In this document: positions 1 to 8,166 of the stretch, piece by piece
Layout: each line of letters starts with the position of its first letter
Numbering within the stretch: the first letter of the stretch is position 1
NCBI GenBank assembly: GCA_007125475.1
Contig: SLDB01000317.1
Location: 1 to 8,708 of the forward strand
Length of the DNA stretch: 8,708 nt
From: Nitriliruptoraceae bacterium
GTDB lineage: Bacteria; Actinomycetota; Nitriliruptoria; Nitriliruptorales; Nitriliruptoraceae
Direction of reading: 5' to 3'
The notes under the pieces: model-generated
Databases searched by the model: none
Seen by the model: the letters and a program-made list of their open reading frames with translations, nothing else
Told to the model about the DNA's origin: nothing
Translations under genes and position numbers: made by a program

Positions 1-1393
1 CCACCGGCGCGCCGGCGTCGGCCAGCGCGGTGGCGACGTCGCCGTCGCCGTCGGCCAGCGCCGACAGCGCGCGGGCTTCGGCGCCGACGTCGGTGGGGAC
101 GTGACGCCAGGCGAGCGGCGCCAGGGTCCCCAGGTGCGGGCCGACGACGACGATCCGGGCCCGGTGGTTCCGCCAGGCCTTCCGGATCCGCAGATGGAGG
201 ATCGGGACCTCCTCCTCCGGGTCGAGGCCGGCGACGACGATCACCGGGGCGTGCTCGACGTCGGCGTACCGCGCGGTGTCGCGACCCACCAGGGCGGTGA
301 GCTCGGCGACCTCACCGGCGGGGGCGAACCGGGTGCGGAAGTCGAGGTCGTCGCTGCCCAGCACGGAGCGGACGTACTTGCCGACGACGTAGGCGTCCTC
401 GTCGGCGAGCCGCGAGCCGGTGAGCACCGCCACCCGGCCCGCTCCCGCCTCGTCGGCGGCGCGGATCGCGTCGGTGACGCGGGTCAGTGCCGTCGCCCAC
501 GAGGTGGGGGTGTGCCCGTCGCCGTCGCGCACCAGCGGACGGGTGACCCGCTGCGGTGCGGTGAGGTGGTGGAAGCCGAACCGGCCCTTGTCGCAGTTCC
601 AGGCCTCGTTGACGGCCATGTTGGTCCGTGCGAGCTGGCGTTGCACCTCGCCACGGCGCGACTGCACCGTCAGGGTGCACCCGGCCGAGCAGTGGTCGCA
701 CACCGACGGGGTGGTGACGACGTCGAACGGGCGCGCCTTGAAGCGGTAGTCGGCCGACGTCAACGCCCCGACCGGGCAGATCTGGATCACGTTCCCCGAG
801 AAGTAGCTGTCGTAGGGCTCGTCCTCGTACATCGCGACCTGCTCGAGGGCGCCGCGCTCGAACAGCTCGATGAACGGGTCCCCGGAGATCTGCTCGGAGA
901 AGCGGGTGCAGCGCGCGCACAGCACGCAGCGCTCCCGGTCGAGGAGGACCTGGGCGCTGACGGCGACCGGCTTGTCGTACCGGCGCTTCTGGTCGACGAA
1001 CCGGGAGGTGTTCGAGCCGTGTGCCATCGCCTGATCCTGCAGGGGGCACTCCCCGCCCTTGTCGCACATCGGGCAGTCCAGCGGGTGGTTGATCAGCAGG
1101 AACTCGAGCGTCCCCTCCTGCGCCTTGCGGGCCATCGCCGAGGTCAGGTGGGTGCGCACCTCCATCCCGTCGGAGACCGGCTGGGTGCACGACATCACCG
1201 GCTTGGGCATCCCCTCGACCTCGACGACGCACTGGCGGCACGCACCGACCGGGTCGAGGAGCGGGTGGTCACAGAACCTCGGGACGATCGTGCCGAGCTG
1301 CTCGGCCGCGCGGATCAGCAGCGTCCCCTTGGGGACGCTGAGCTCGCGGCCGTCGATGGTGAGGCTGACGGTCTCCTCGTTGGGCTGTGACAT
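1..1393 (-). CDS. nuoG: NADH-quinone oxidoreductase subunit G (partial, 3' end outside window)
   Basis: This is the large iron-sulfur subunit of the peripheral arm of complex I, which carries electrons from NuoE/NuoF towards NuoB. The first 464 residues are present and the frame stays open to the window edge. The N-terminus is a ferredoxin-like [2Fe-2S] domain with Cys41, Cys52, Cys55 and Cys69. The His-Cys3 cluster follows (His103, Cys107, Cys110, Cys116), then a [4Fe-4S] site in the stretch CVLCARC (Cys156, Cys159, Cys162) with Cys206 in CPVGAL. A further set, Cys232, Cys235, Cys239 and Cys267, matches the ligands of the off-path cluster N7. After that the molybdopterin-oxidoreductase-like domain begins. 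The ATG lies 2 bases after the nuoF stop, with GGGGAGG at 1407-1401 seven bases upstream, which fixes the start. Full-length homologues are usually about 780-900 residues, so a large C-terminal part is missing only because the window ends. Identification is firm. Confidence 0.96.
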   Translation of the reverse strand, partial: MSQPNEETVSLTIDGRELSVPKGTLLIRAAEQLGTIVPRFCDHPLLDPVGACRQCVVEVEGMPKPVMSCTQPVSDGMEVRTHLTSAMARKAQEGTLEFLLINHPLDCPMCDKGGECPLQDQAMAHGSNTSRFVDQKRRYDKPVAVSAQVLLDRERCVLCARCTRFSEQISGDPFIELFERGALEQVAMYEDEPYDSYFSGNVIQICPVGALTSADYRFKARPFDVVTTPSVCDHCSAGCTLTVQSRRGEVQRQLARTNMAVNEAWNCDKGRFGFHHLTAPQRVTRPLVRDGDGHTPTSWATALTRVTDAIRAADEAGAGRVAVLTGSRLADEDAYVVGKYVRSVLGSDDLDFRTRFAPAGEVAELTALVGRDTARYADVEHAPVIVVAGLDPEEEVPILHLRIRKAWRNHRARIVVVGPHLGTLAPLAWRHVPTDVGAEARALSALADGDGDVATALADAGAPV

Positions 1394-1395
1394 CG

Positions 1396-2765
<1,370 letters not shown>

Positions 2766-2769
<4 letters not shown>

Positions 2770-3764
2770 CGTCCGGCCTCCTCGGGGTCGGTGCCACCCG
2801 CGTCATCGTCGCTGTCGGCGGGGGACGGATCGTCCTCGGCGCCCTCGGCGGCGTCGGCACCGGCACTCGGCGGGGTCGCCGCACCGGAGGCCTCCGGTTG
2901 CTCGGCGGCCGGCGGCGGTGCCTGGCGCCCGTCGACGACGCTCCCGGCGAGGTCGGCGGTGGACGAGCTCCCCTCGCCGGCGAGGTCCTCGACGATCTCG
3001 CGCTGCTCGTCCGGGACCCGGTCGAGGACCTCGCGGCGCTGACGGTCGTGGTCGGTCTCGAGGCCGGCGTCGGCGCGGAACGCCCGCCCGCCGTGCCCGA
3101 CGACGTCACCGCCCGGGTGGGTGACCGGGATCTCGGTCTCCCCGGTGCGGTAGGCGGGGGGGGTGTCGTACTCGGTCACCTGCCGGCGGGCGGCCTCGAC
3201 GAGGAACTCGCCGACCCCGTCGTCGATCCCCGACAACTCCCGCTCGACCTCGCGGAACGTCGGCGGCACCTGACCGGAGACGTTCGACGCCGGCGGGTCA
3301 CCGGCCTTCGCCTTGTCGAGGAGGTCGGCGGCCTCGTCGTCGGTGAGCGGGCCGTACATCTCGTAGTTCACCTGCACGACCGGGGCGGCGTCGCAGATCG
3401 CCAGGCACTCGGCGTGCTCGACCATCACCCCGGCGCCGTCGGCGTCGACGTGGCCACCGCAGGCATCCACGTACGCCTCGTAGATCCGCTGGCCGCCGGC
3501 GATCTTGCACGTCGGGTTGGTGCACACCGACAACAGGTAGTCGCCGAACGGCTCACGCTTGTACATCGTGTAGAACGTCGCGACGGCCCCGACCTCGGCC
3601 TTCGTCAACCCGAGGATCTCGCCGCAGAACGCGATGCCGTCCTCGCTGACGTAGCCCTCGTCCGACTGGACCAGGTGCAGCAACGGCAGCAGGGCGGCCC
3701 GCGCGACCGGGTAGCGGTCGACGAGGCTGAGCGCCTCTGCGCGCGTCGTCTCGGAGATCGGCAT
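2766..3764 (-). CDS. nuoE: NADH-quinone oxidoreductase subunit E with long acidic C-terminal tail
   Basis: NuoE is the thioredoxin-fold [2Fe-2S] subunit (cluster N1a) that pairs with NuoF in the NADH-dehydrogenase module. The conserved domain covers about residues 1-155, starting with the helical part (YPVARAALLPLLHLVQ) and the family segment VGAVATFYTMY (58-68). The cluster ligands are Cys81 and Cys86 (CTNPTC) and Cys120 and Cys124 (CLAIC). At 332 residues it is about twice the usual bacterial length. Roughly residues 160-332 form a hydrophilic extension, first charged and mixed, then from about 265 rich in Ala, Pro, Ser, Asp and Glu, with no cysteine and no recognised domain. The ATG is preceded by AGGGAG at 3780-3775 with a long 10-base spacer. 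The stop overlaps the nuoF start (ATGA). An 8-base C run (coding strand) at 3163-3156 encodes part of residues 201-203. The frame downstream of it stays open and ends correctly at nuoF, which argues against a frameshift. Confidence 0.96.
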
Positions 3765-3819
3765 CTTCAGTGGGCTCCCTGGGCAGGCTGGGACGGACGG
3801 GGGCGCGACGGGTGGGCCG

Positions 3820-5124
3820 TCAGCGGTCCACGCCCCCCATCACGGGGTCGATCGACGCGACGATCGCGATCACGTCGGCGACCTGATGGCCGCGCGACAT
3901 CTCGTCGGCGGCCTGCAGGTTCACGAAGCTGGGGTCGCGGACGTGGACGCGGTAGGGCTTGTTCGTCCCGATCGAGGTCATGGCGTAGCCGAGCTCACCA
4001 CGGGGGCTCTCCACCGCCGAGTACACCTGACCGGCCGGGACGGGGTAGCCCTGCGTGACGATCTTGAAGTGGTTGATCAGCGACTCCATCGACTCGCCCA
4101 TGATGTGGCGGATGTACTCGGGGGAGTTGCCGATCCCGTCCGGCCCCAGCTCCTGCTGCGAGGGCCAGGCGATCCGCTTGTCGTCGACCATCACCGGCCC
4201 GCCGGGGAGCGTGTCGAGGGCCTGCTCGACGATGCGCAGCGACTGGCGCATCTCCTCGAGGCGGACGAGGAACCGGGCGAAGCTGTCGGAGGCGTCCTCG
4301 GTGACGACGTCGAAGTCGTACTGCTCGTAGCCGCAGTAGGGCTGGGCCCGACGCAGGTCCCACGGCAGTCCGGCCGCCCGGGCGAGTGGCCCGGTCACCC
4401 CCAGAGCCATCGCACGCTCCTGATTCAGCACCCCGACACCCCGGAGGCGGTCGTTCCAGATGGGGTTGCGCAGCAGCAGCTCCTCGTAGTGCGCGAACCG
4501 CTCCGGCAGGAGCTTGATCAGCGCCCGAACCCGCTCCTCGAAGTCGTCGGTGACGTCGGCGGCGAGCCCGCCCGGACGGATGTAGGCGTGGTTCATCCGC
4601 ACACCGGACTGCGACTCGAAGAGATCCAGGATGTGCTCGCGGTCACGGAACCCGTACGTCATCACGGTCGTCGAGCCCAGCTCCATCCCGCCGGTGGCCA
4701 GCCACACGAAGTGACTGGCGATGCGGTTGAGCTCCATGAGGATGACGCGGACCGCCTGGGCGCGCTCGGGGGCCTCGATCCCCAGCAGCCGTTCGACGCC
4801 GAGGCTGTACGCCGTCTCGTTGAAGAACGGCGAGAGGTAGTCCATCCGGGTGACGAACGTGGTGCCCTGCACCCAGGTCCGGTACTCGGTCGACTTCTCG
4901 ATCCCGGTGTGCAGGTAGCCGATCACCGAGTTCAGCCGCCGGACCACCTCGCCGTCGAGCTCGAGGACCAGCCGGAGCACCCCGTGCGTGGACGGGTGCT
5001 GCGGCCCCATGTTCACCGTCAGCGTCTCGTCGGTGACGGCGTCGATGACCTGTTCCCAGTCGGCGCCGTCGACGAAGATCTCGTCGGGGTCGTCGGGGGC
5101 GTCCACCCGGGTGTCGCGGGACAT
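3820..5124 (-). CDS. nuoD: NADH-quinone oxidoreductase subunit D
   Basis: This is the 49-kDa-type subunit, 434 residues, related to the large subunit of [NiFe] hydrogenases. With NuoB it forms the quinone-binding cavity of complex I. Family signatures are NMGPQHPSTHGVLR (38-51), GYLHTGIEKSTEYRT (69-83), TRMDYLSPF (92-100) and the C-terminal SIDPVMGGVDR (424-434). His47 and Tyr96 align by spacing with the quinone-head ligands His38 and Tyr87 of the Thermus Nqo4 subunit. It is separate from NuoC, unlike the fused NuoCD of enterobacteria. The ATG shares its first base with the last base of the nuoC stop (TGATG), which implies coupled translation. A GTG one codon earlier, at 5127, is an alternative start, and the upstream purines (GAGGTGGTGGAG) do not separate the two. 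A 55-base spacer follows before nuoE, the only real gap between nuo genes here. Confidence 0.98.
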   Translation of the reverse strand: MSRDTRVDAPDDPDEIFVDGADWEQVIDAVTDETLTVNMGPQHPSTHGVLRLVLELDGEVVRRLNSVIGYLHTGIEKSTEYRTWVQGTTFVTRMDYLSPFFNETAYSLGVERLLGIEAPERAQAVRVILMELNRIASHFVWLATGGMELGSTTVMTYGFRDREHILDLFESQSGVRMNHAYIRPGGLAADVTDDFEERVRALIKLLPERFAHYEELLLRNPIWNDRLRGVGVLNQERAMALGVTGPLARAAGLPWDLRRAQPYCGYEQYDFDVVTEDASDSFARFLVRLEEMRQSLRIVEQALDTLPGGPVMVDDKRIAWPSQQELGPDGIGNSPEYIRHIMGESMESLINHFKIVTQGYPVPAGQVYSAVESPRGELGYAMTSIGTNKPYRVHVRDPSFVNLQAADEMSRGHQVADVIAIVASIDPVMGGVDR

Positions 5125-5762
5125 CACTCCACCACCTCGCGCAGTGAGCGCCGCTCCGGGGACGGGATGAACTTGTCGTTCTTGTAGTCGATGTCGACGC
5201 CCCCGAGCGGGTAGTCCTTGCGGTGCGGGTGCCCCACCCAGTCGTCGGGCATCAGGATCCGGTTGAGGTTGGGGTGCCCGGCGAAGCGCACCCCGAAGAA
5301 GTCGTAGACCTCACGCTCATGGAAGTCCGCGGTCTCGAACACCCCGGTGACGCTGGGGAGCTGCGGGTCCGTGTCGTCGGTCGCCACCACGATCCGGAAC
5401 ACGAGGTTGCGATCCACCGACCGCAGGACGTAGGCCACCTCGATCACGCCGACGTCGCGGGAGACCCGGTGCTCGGGCCACCCGGTCGTGGAGGTCTGAC
5501 GTTCGATGACGTGGTCGCCGGCCGGCCAGTGCACCCCGGCGAGGTCGGCGAGGAGCGTGCAGGCCAGCTCGTCGTCGTCCCGGCAGAACGTCAGCAACCC
5601 GACCAGCTGCTGCGGGTCGGCGTGGAAGGTCAGCTCGCCCCGGTCGACGTCGTGGGTGACGTCGGGGAAGTGGGTGGTGACGCGCTGCACGACGGCGTCG
5701 AACGCCAGCGTGGGGCGGCGGGTCCCCCGCTCGGGTGACGGCAGCTGCAGCTCGCCGCTCAC
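5124..5762 (-). CDS. nuoC: NADH-quinone oxidoreductase subunit C
   Basis: NuoC is the 30-kDa-type subunit of the connecting arm of complex I. It stabilises NuoD and has no cofactor of its own. The protein has 212 residues. The family signature runs through residues 148-187: HEREVYDFFGVRF, then GHPNLNRILMP, then GHPHRKDYPLGG. The variable N-terminal region (about 1-100) is acidic and fits the usual domain. The open frame continues upstream past the gene (to about 6164), but that part lies over nuoB in another frame and is not NuoC-like. The GTG at 5762 overlaps the nuoB stop in a GTGA arrangement and gives a normal family length, so it is chosen as the start. The stop codon overlaps the nuoD start by one base. 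Confidence 0.95.
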   Translation of the reverse strand: MSGELQLPSPERGTRRPTLAFDAVVQRVTTHFPDVTHDVDRGELTFHADPQQLVGLLTFCRDDDELACTLLADLAGVHWPAGDHVIERQTSTTGWPEHRVSRDVGVIEVAYVLRSVDRNLVFRIVVATDDTDPQLPSVTGVFETADFHEREVYDFFGVRFAGHPNLNRILMPDDWVGHPHRKDYPLGGVDIDYKNDKFIPSPERRSLREVVE

Positions 5763-6247
5763 GTCTTCGCCCCCTGCTCGGCGAAGGTCTCGCCCTGGAT
5801 CCGGGCATGCAGCTTGAGGATGCCGTCGAGGAGCATCTCCGGGCGTGGCGGGCACCCGGGGACGTACATGTCGACCGGGACGACGTGGTCGACCCCCTGC
5901 ACCAGGGCGTAGTTGTTGAACATCCCGCCGGAGGTGGCGCACACCCCCATCGACAGCACCCACTTGGGGTCCGACATCTGGTCGTAGACCCGGCGCAGCA
6001 CCGGCGCCATCTTGTTGGACACCCGCCCGGCGACGATCATCAGGTCGGCCTGCCGCGGCGAGGCGCGGAACACCTCCATCCCGAAGCGGGCCATGTCGTG
6101 CCGGGGCGCACCGGTGTGCATCATCTCGATCGCACAGCACGCCAGACCGAACGTCGCCGGCCACAGGGAGTTCGCGCGGGAGTAGTTGACGAACTTCTCG
6201 ACGTTCGTCAGCAGGATCCCACTGGGGAGCTTGCTCTCTAGTCCCAC
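5759..6247 (-). CDS. nuoB: NADH-quinone oxidoreductase subunit B
   Basis: NuoB is the PSST-type subunit that carries cluster N2, the last iron-sulfur cluster before quinone. The protein has 162 residues. The N2 ligands are the adjacent pair Cys37-Cys38 (in GLACCAIEM), Cys103 (in GVCATSGGMF) and Cys132 (in VPGCPPRPE), the standard pattern. ARFGMEVFRASPRQADLM (53-70) and AGRVSNKMAP (73-82) are also typical. The start is GTG at 6247, seen as GTG-GGA-CTA. It overlaps the end of nuoA by 10 bases and is preceded by a strong GAGGAGGG site. The same frame is open much further upstream (to about 6739), but that extension crosses nuoA and is unlike NuoB. The stop overlaps the nuoC GTG by four bases. 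Confidence 0.97.
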   Translation of the reverse strand: MGLESKLPSGILLTNVEKFVNYSRANSLWPATFGLACCAIEMMHTGAPRHDMARFGMEVFRASPRQADLMIVAGRVSNKMAPVLRRVYDQMSDPKWVLSMGVCATSGGMFNNYALVQGVDHVVPVDMYVPGCPPRPEMLLDGILKLHARIQGETFAEQGAKT

Positions 6248-6597
6248 TCGAGCCCTCCTCGTCCGATCTCGTAGATGAAGGCGACGCCGAGGATCCCCAC
6301 GAACAACGCCATCTGACCGAGCCCGAACCACCCGAGCTCCCGGAACACCAGCGCCCACGGGTAGAGGAACACCGCTTCGATATCGAAGATCAGGAACAAC
6401 ATCGCGACCATGTAGAACTTCACCGAGAACCGCGTGCCCGGCACGTCGGCCAACGGCTCGTTCCCCGACTCGTACGCCGAGAGCTTGGTGGGGTTGGGCT
6501 GCCGCGGCCCGACCAGGCTGCTCACCGCCACCGACCCGACGGCGAACGCACTCGCCACCAGGAACAGCAGCAGGATCGGGAGGTACTCGGCCAGCAC
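6238..6597 (-). CDS. nuoA: NADH-quinone oxidoreductase subunit A
   Basis: NuoA (ND3-like) is a small membrane subunit of complex I beside the quinone channel. The protein has 119 residues with three hydrophobic segments: about 5-29 (PILLLFLVASAFAVGSVAV), 61-82 (FYMVAMLFLIFDIEAVFLYP) and 92-110. The loop between the first two holds the signature KLSAYESGNEP (38-48), and the second helix carries the conserved acidic pair in FDIEAVF. The Ser in YESG occupies the place of a Cys found in mitochondrial ND3. The start is GTG at 6597. An in-frame TGA lies only five codons upstream, so no longer version exists. Upstream purines (GAGAG, and GACGAGA close to the start) make only a weak ribosome binding site. 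The TAG stop is inside nuoB. It is the first nuo gene and follows a 194-base gap. Confidence 0.96.
   Translation of the reverse strand: MLAEYLPILLLFLVASAFAVGSVAVSSLVGPRQPNPTKLSAYESGNEPLADVPGTRFSVKFYMVAMLFLIFDIEAVFLYPWALVFRELGWFGLGQMALFVGILGVAFIYEIGRGGLEWD
6253..6260 (-). promoter_or_regulatory. Strong ribosome binding site that fixes the nuoB start
   Basis: On the minus strand GAGGAGGG lies five bases before the GTG at 6247, inside the last codons of nuoA. It is a near-perfect Shine-Dalgarno match. It supports the 162-residue NuoB over the long upstream-extended open frame. Confidence 0.8.
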
Positions 6598-6698
6598 GTC
6601 TCGTCGCTCTCATTCGGGCCCGGGGGCCGCAGGTCGGTTCCAGGCCGCCCGGCCCGGTTACTGACGCCACGTTCGGCGGGCGGGGACGGACCCGGAAG

Positions 6699-6731
6699 GC
6701 GTGGTCACGGTAGGTGGGGGTCGCGTGGTCA
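6699..6731. repeat. 9-base direct repeat, two copies 24 bases apart
   Basis: GCGTGGTCA (plus strand) occurs at 6699-6707 and again at 6723-6731. The copies touch the ends of the -10 and -35 elements of the candidate nuoA promoter. They might be a tandem regulator site, but nothing in the sequence names the regulator and chance is possible. Confidence 0.35.
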
Positions 6732-6736
6732 GGCAA
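6707..6736 (-). promoter_or_regulatory. Candidate sigma-70-type promoter upstream of nuoA (weak)
   Basis: On the minus strand TTGCCT (6736-6731) and TACCGT (6712-6707) are 18 bases apart and could be the -35 and -10 of a vegetative promoter. Transcription would begin near 6700, about 100 bases before the nuoA GTG. The matches are partial (four of six for -35; TAnnnT for -10), and in high-GC DNA such pairs arise by chance, so confidence is low. Confidence 0.3.
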
Positions 6737-6754
6737 CACCGGTCGCGGGCGGGG

Positions 6755-6770
6755 CCGCCGCCGGCGGCGG
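6755..6770. repeat. 16-base perfect GC palindrome
   Basis: CCGCCGCC followed directly by GGCGGCGG is its own reverse complement. It lies about 20 bases after the stop of the reductase gene. A hairpin is possible only with a loop opened from the stem, and no T run follows, so it is at best a pause or a 3'-end stabiliser. Low-complexity GC sequence makes such palindromes common in this genome type. Confidence 0.4.
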
Positions 6771-6776
6771 GTCGGC

Positions 6777-6809
6777 GTCAGGCGGCCGGCGTCAGGCGGC
6801 CGGCGTCAG
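6777..6809. repeat. 14-base tandem duplication over the reductase stop codon
   Basis: The unit GTCAGGCGGCCGGC occurs at 6777-6790 and 6791-6804, and its first five bases recur at 6805-6809. On the minus strand it covers the last codons (Leu-Thr-Pro-Ala-Ala) and the TGA of the reductase. The second copy lies just beyond the stop and is out of frame because 14 is not a multiple of three. It looks like a recent local duplication without effect on the protein. Confidence 0.75.
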
Positions 6810-8072
6810 CCGCTGCAGGGTGTTCAACAGCACGTCCTTGGCGTCCGAGGGTTCGCGGTCGGTGAGGTGGGCCATCAACTTGAGCACCAGCTCCATCAAC
6901 GGCCGGTGGGGCATGCCGTAGGTGGTGCACACGTGCATCACCCGCGGGTCGCCCATCAGCTCGGCGAAGCGGCGACCGAGGGTGTAGTACCCCCCGATCC
7001 GGCGGCGCAGCTCGCGGTCGTAGCGGTCGAGGTCGGCGGTGCGGCGGGTCGTCAGCGCGTCGTCGACGACGTCGGCGGCGAGCTGGGCCGCCTCCATCGC
7101 GTAGCTGATCCCCTCGCCGTTGAAGGGGTTCACCATCCCGCCGGCGTCCCCGACGAACACCACGCCGCGCTGGTGCAGCGGGGTGCGGTTGAACCCCATC
7201 GGGATCGGGCCGGTGCGCACGGCACCGACGCGGTTGGCCTCGGTGGTCCCCCACTCGTCGGCCATCCCCCCGGCCCAGGACGCCAGCAACCGGCGGTAGC
7301 TCACCGCCCGGAACTCCTTCGAGGTCGACAGCAGCCCGAGCCCGACGTTGAGGGTGCCGTCGTCGAGTGGGAACACCCAGCCGTACCCGGAGAGGAGGTC
7401 ACCACCGGCGTCGCGGAGGTCGAGGAAGGAGCTGATCCACTCGTCGTCGGCACGCGGTGAGCGGTAGTACGCCCGGGCACCGACGGCCATCGGCCTCTCG
7501 GTGCGCCGCGGCGACCCCAGGGCCTTGGCGATCGGACTCCCGGCGCCGTCGGCGGCGATCACCACCGGGGCACGGACCTCGCCGACCTCACCGTCGTCGC
7601 TGCGCCACGACACCCCGGACACCCGTGTGGCCGAGGTGTCCCGCCACACCGGACCGGTCACCGTCACGCCCTCGGCCAGCCGGGCCCCGTTGCGCACCGC
7701 GGTCCGCGCGATCACCTCGTCGAACACGGCACGGCGGGCGGTGCCCCCCCAGCTCGGCCAGTCGTCGAGCTGTGGCCAGGGCAGCTCCATCACGGTGCGG
7801 CCACCGTGGATCCGCAGCCCACGCTGGGTCGCGAAGCCGTCGGCGCGTCCGTGCGCCTCGTCGACGAGCCCGAGGTCGAGGAGTTCACGGATCACCCGGG
7901 GGGTGAGCCCGTCACCGCAGACCTTGTCCCGGGGGAAGCGGTCCTTCTCGAGGAGGACCACCTCGCGGCCCCGGGCCGCCAGGTGGGCGGCCGCAGCCGC
8001 ACCACCCGGACCGGCACCCACGACGACGACGTCGGAGTACTCGACCGGGGCGAGCGCCGGCGCTCGGGGCAT
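6792..8072 (-). CDS. Geranylgeranyl reductase family FAD-dependent oxidoreductase (MenJ-like)
   Basis: This 426-residue flavoprotein belongs to the geranylgeranyl reductase family, which reduces double bonds in isoprenoid chains. The N-terminal FAD dinucleotide fold reads VVVVGAGPGGAAAAAHLAA (15-33), with the acidic Glu42 ending the second strand. KVCGDGLTPR (50-59) is a family hallmark, and IAADGAGSPIAK (172-183) is the second flavin motif. GDAGGMVNPFNGEGI (308-322) binds the FAD ribityl/pyrophosphate. No transmembrane segment or signal peptide is evident. The ATG has GGAG five bases upstream. Lying between menG and nuo, its likely substrate is the menaquinone side chain, as for mycobacterial MenJ. 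Actinobacteria often carry such a gene next to nuoA. Exact substrate is inferred, and a role in another prenyl lipid is not excluded. It ends 194 bases before nuoA. Confidence 0.9.
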   Translation of the reverse strand: MPRAPALAPVEYSDVVVVGAGPGGAAAAAHLAARGREVVLLEKDRFPRDKVCGDGLTPRVIRELLDLGLVDEAHGRADGFATQRGLRIHGGRTVMELPWPQLDDWPSWGGTARRAVFDEVIARTAVRNGARLAEGVTVTGPVWRDTSATRVSGVSWRSDDGEVGEVRAPVVIAADGAGSPIAKALGSPRRTERPMAVGARAYYRSPRADDEWISSFLDLRDAGGDLLSGYGWVFPLDDGTLNVGLGLLSTSKEFRAVSYRRLLASWAGGMADEWGTTEANRVGAVRTGPIPMGFNRTPLHQRGVVFVGDAGGMVNPFNGEGISYAMEAAQLAADVVDDALTTRRTADLDRYDRELRRRIGGYYTLGRRFAELMGDPRVMHVCTTYGMPHRPLMELVLKLMAHLTDREPSDAKDVLLNTLQRLTPAA

Positions 8073-8111
8073 CAGGACTCCAGGCGGGTCACGTCGGCGG
8101 CAGGGCGCGCA

Positions 8112-8135
8112 CGCTCGTGAAATTCTTCACGAGCG
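8112..8135. promoter_or_regulatory. Perfect inverted repeat resembling a Rex (NADH/NAD+ sensor) operator
   Basis: Ten-base arms CGCTCGTGAA and TTCACGAGCG flank a four-base centre (ATTC on the plus strand). The inner part, TCGTGAA-N4-TTCACGA at 8115-8132, agrees with the known Rex consensus TTGTGAA-N4-TTCACAA at 12 of 14 fixed positions, including the whole GTGAA-N4-TTCAC core. It lies in the spacer between menG and the reductase, directly downstream of a TACACT -10-like element, where a bound repressor would block initiation. Rex is known to control respiratory genes, including nuo, in Streptomyces. That Rex is the binder here is inference. A transcribed hairpin is the alternative, but no T run follows on the minus strand, so a terminator is unlikely. 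Confidence 0.7.
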
Positions 8136-8136
8136 A

Positions 8137-8166
8137 AGTGTAGCGCTCACCCCGGAGGTGGGTCGA
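8137..8166 (-). promoter_or_regulatory. Candidate promoter for the reductase-nuo transcription unit
   Basis: On the minus strand TCGACC (8166-8161) and TACACT (8142-8137) are separated by 18 bases, a fair match to vegetative -35/-10 elements. The -35 lies inside the last codons of menG and the -10 just after its stop. The inferred transcription start, near 8130, falls within the Rex-like inverted repeat, an arrangement typical of a repressed promoter. Upstream menG transcription could also read through. Confidence 0.5.

Larger units (their letters stand above)
6598..6791. other. Non-coding gap between the GGR-family gene and nuoA
   Basis: This 194-base interval has no plausible gene on either strand. 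It holds, from the reductase side, a 14-base tandem duplication, a 16-base GC palindrome, a 9-base direct repeat and a weak -35/-10 pair, all listed separately. No hairpin followed by a T run is present on the minus strand, so there is no sign of intrinsic termination. Read-through from the reductase into nuoA is therefore possible, but an independent nuoA promoter is equally compatible. Confidence 0.6.

Noticed and set aside
101..1390. Plus-strand open frame (429 codons) opposite nuoG, plus a minus-strand one at 312-1241
   Set aside because: Both overlap the nuoG frame, which shows all expected iron-sulfur ligands; these alternatives show none.
3765..3819. nuoD-nuoE spacer as a promoter or terminator
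   Set aside because: No -35/-10 pair and no stem with a T run could be seen, only the AGGGAG ribosome binding site for nuoE.
2898..4058. Plus-strand open frame (386 codons) opposite nuoE
   Set aside because: Antisense shadow; its C-terminal half is mostly Arg, Ser and Gly and it spans the nuoD-nuoE junction with no motif.
3886..5187. Plus-strand open frame (433 codons) opposite nuoD
   Set aside because: Antisense shadow of the well-conserved nuoD; no family motif and composition typical of a shadow frame.
5763..6164. Upstream extension of the nuoC frame
   Set aside because: It runs over nuoB in a different frame and has no NuoC similarity; the GTGA overlap at 5762 gives the correct length.
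6248..6739. Upstream extension of the nuoB frame
   Set aside because: It crosses nuoA in another frame and is Arg-rich and unlike NuoB. The GTG at 6247 with its strong ribosome binding site gives the normal length.
8112..8135. Inverted repeat as an intrinsic terminator of menG
   Set aside because: No T run follows it on the minus strand, and its core fits a known operator better; a weak pausing role cannot be ruled out.
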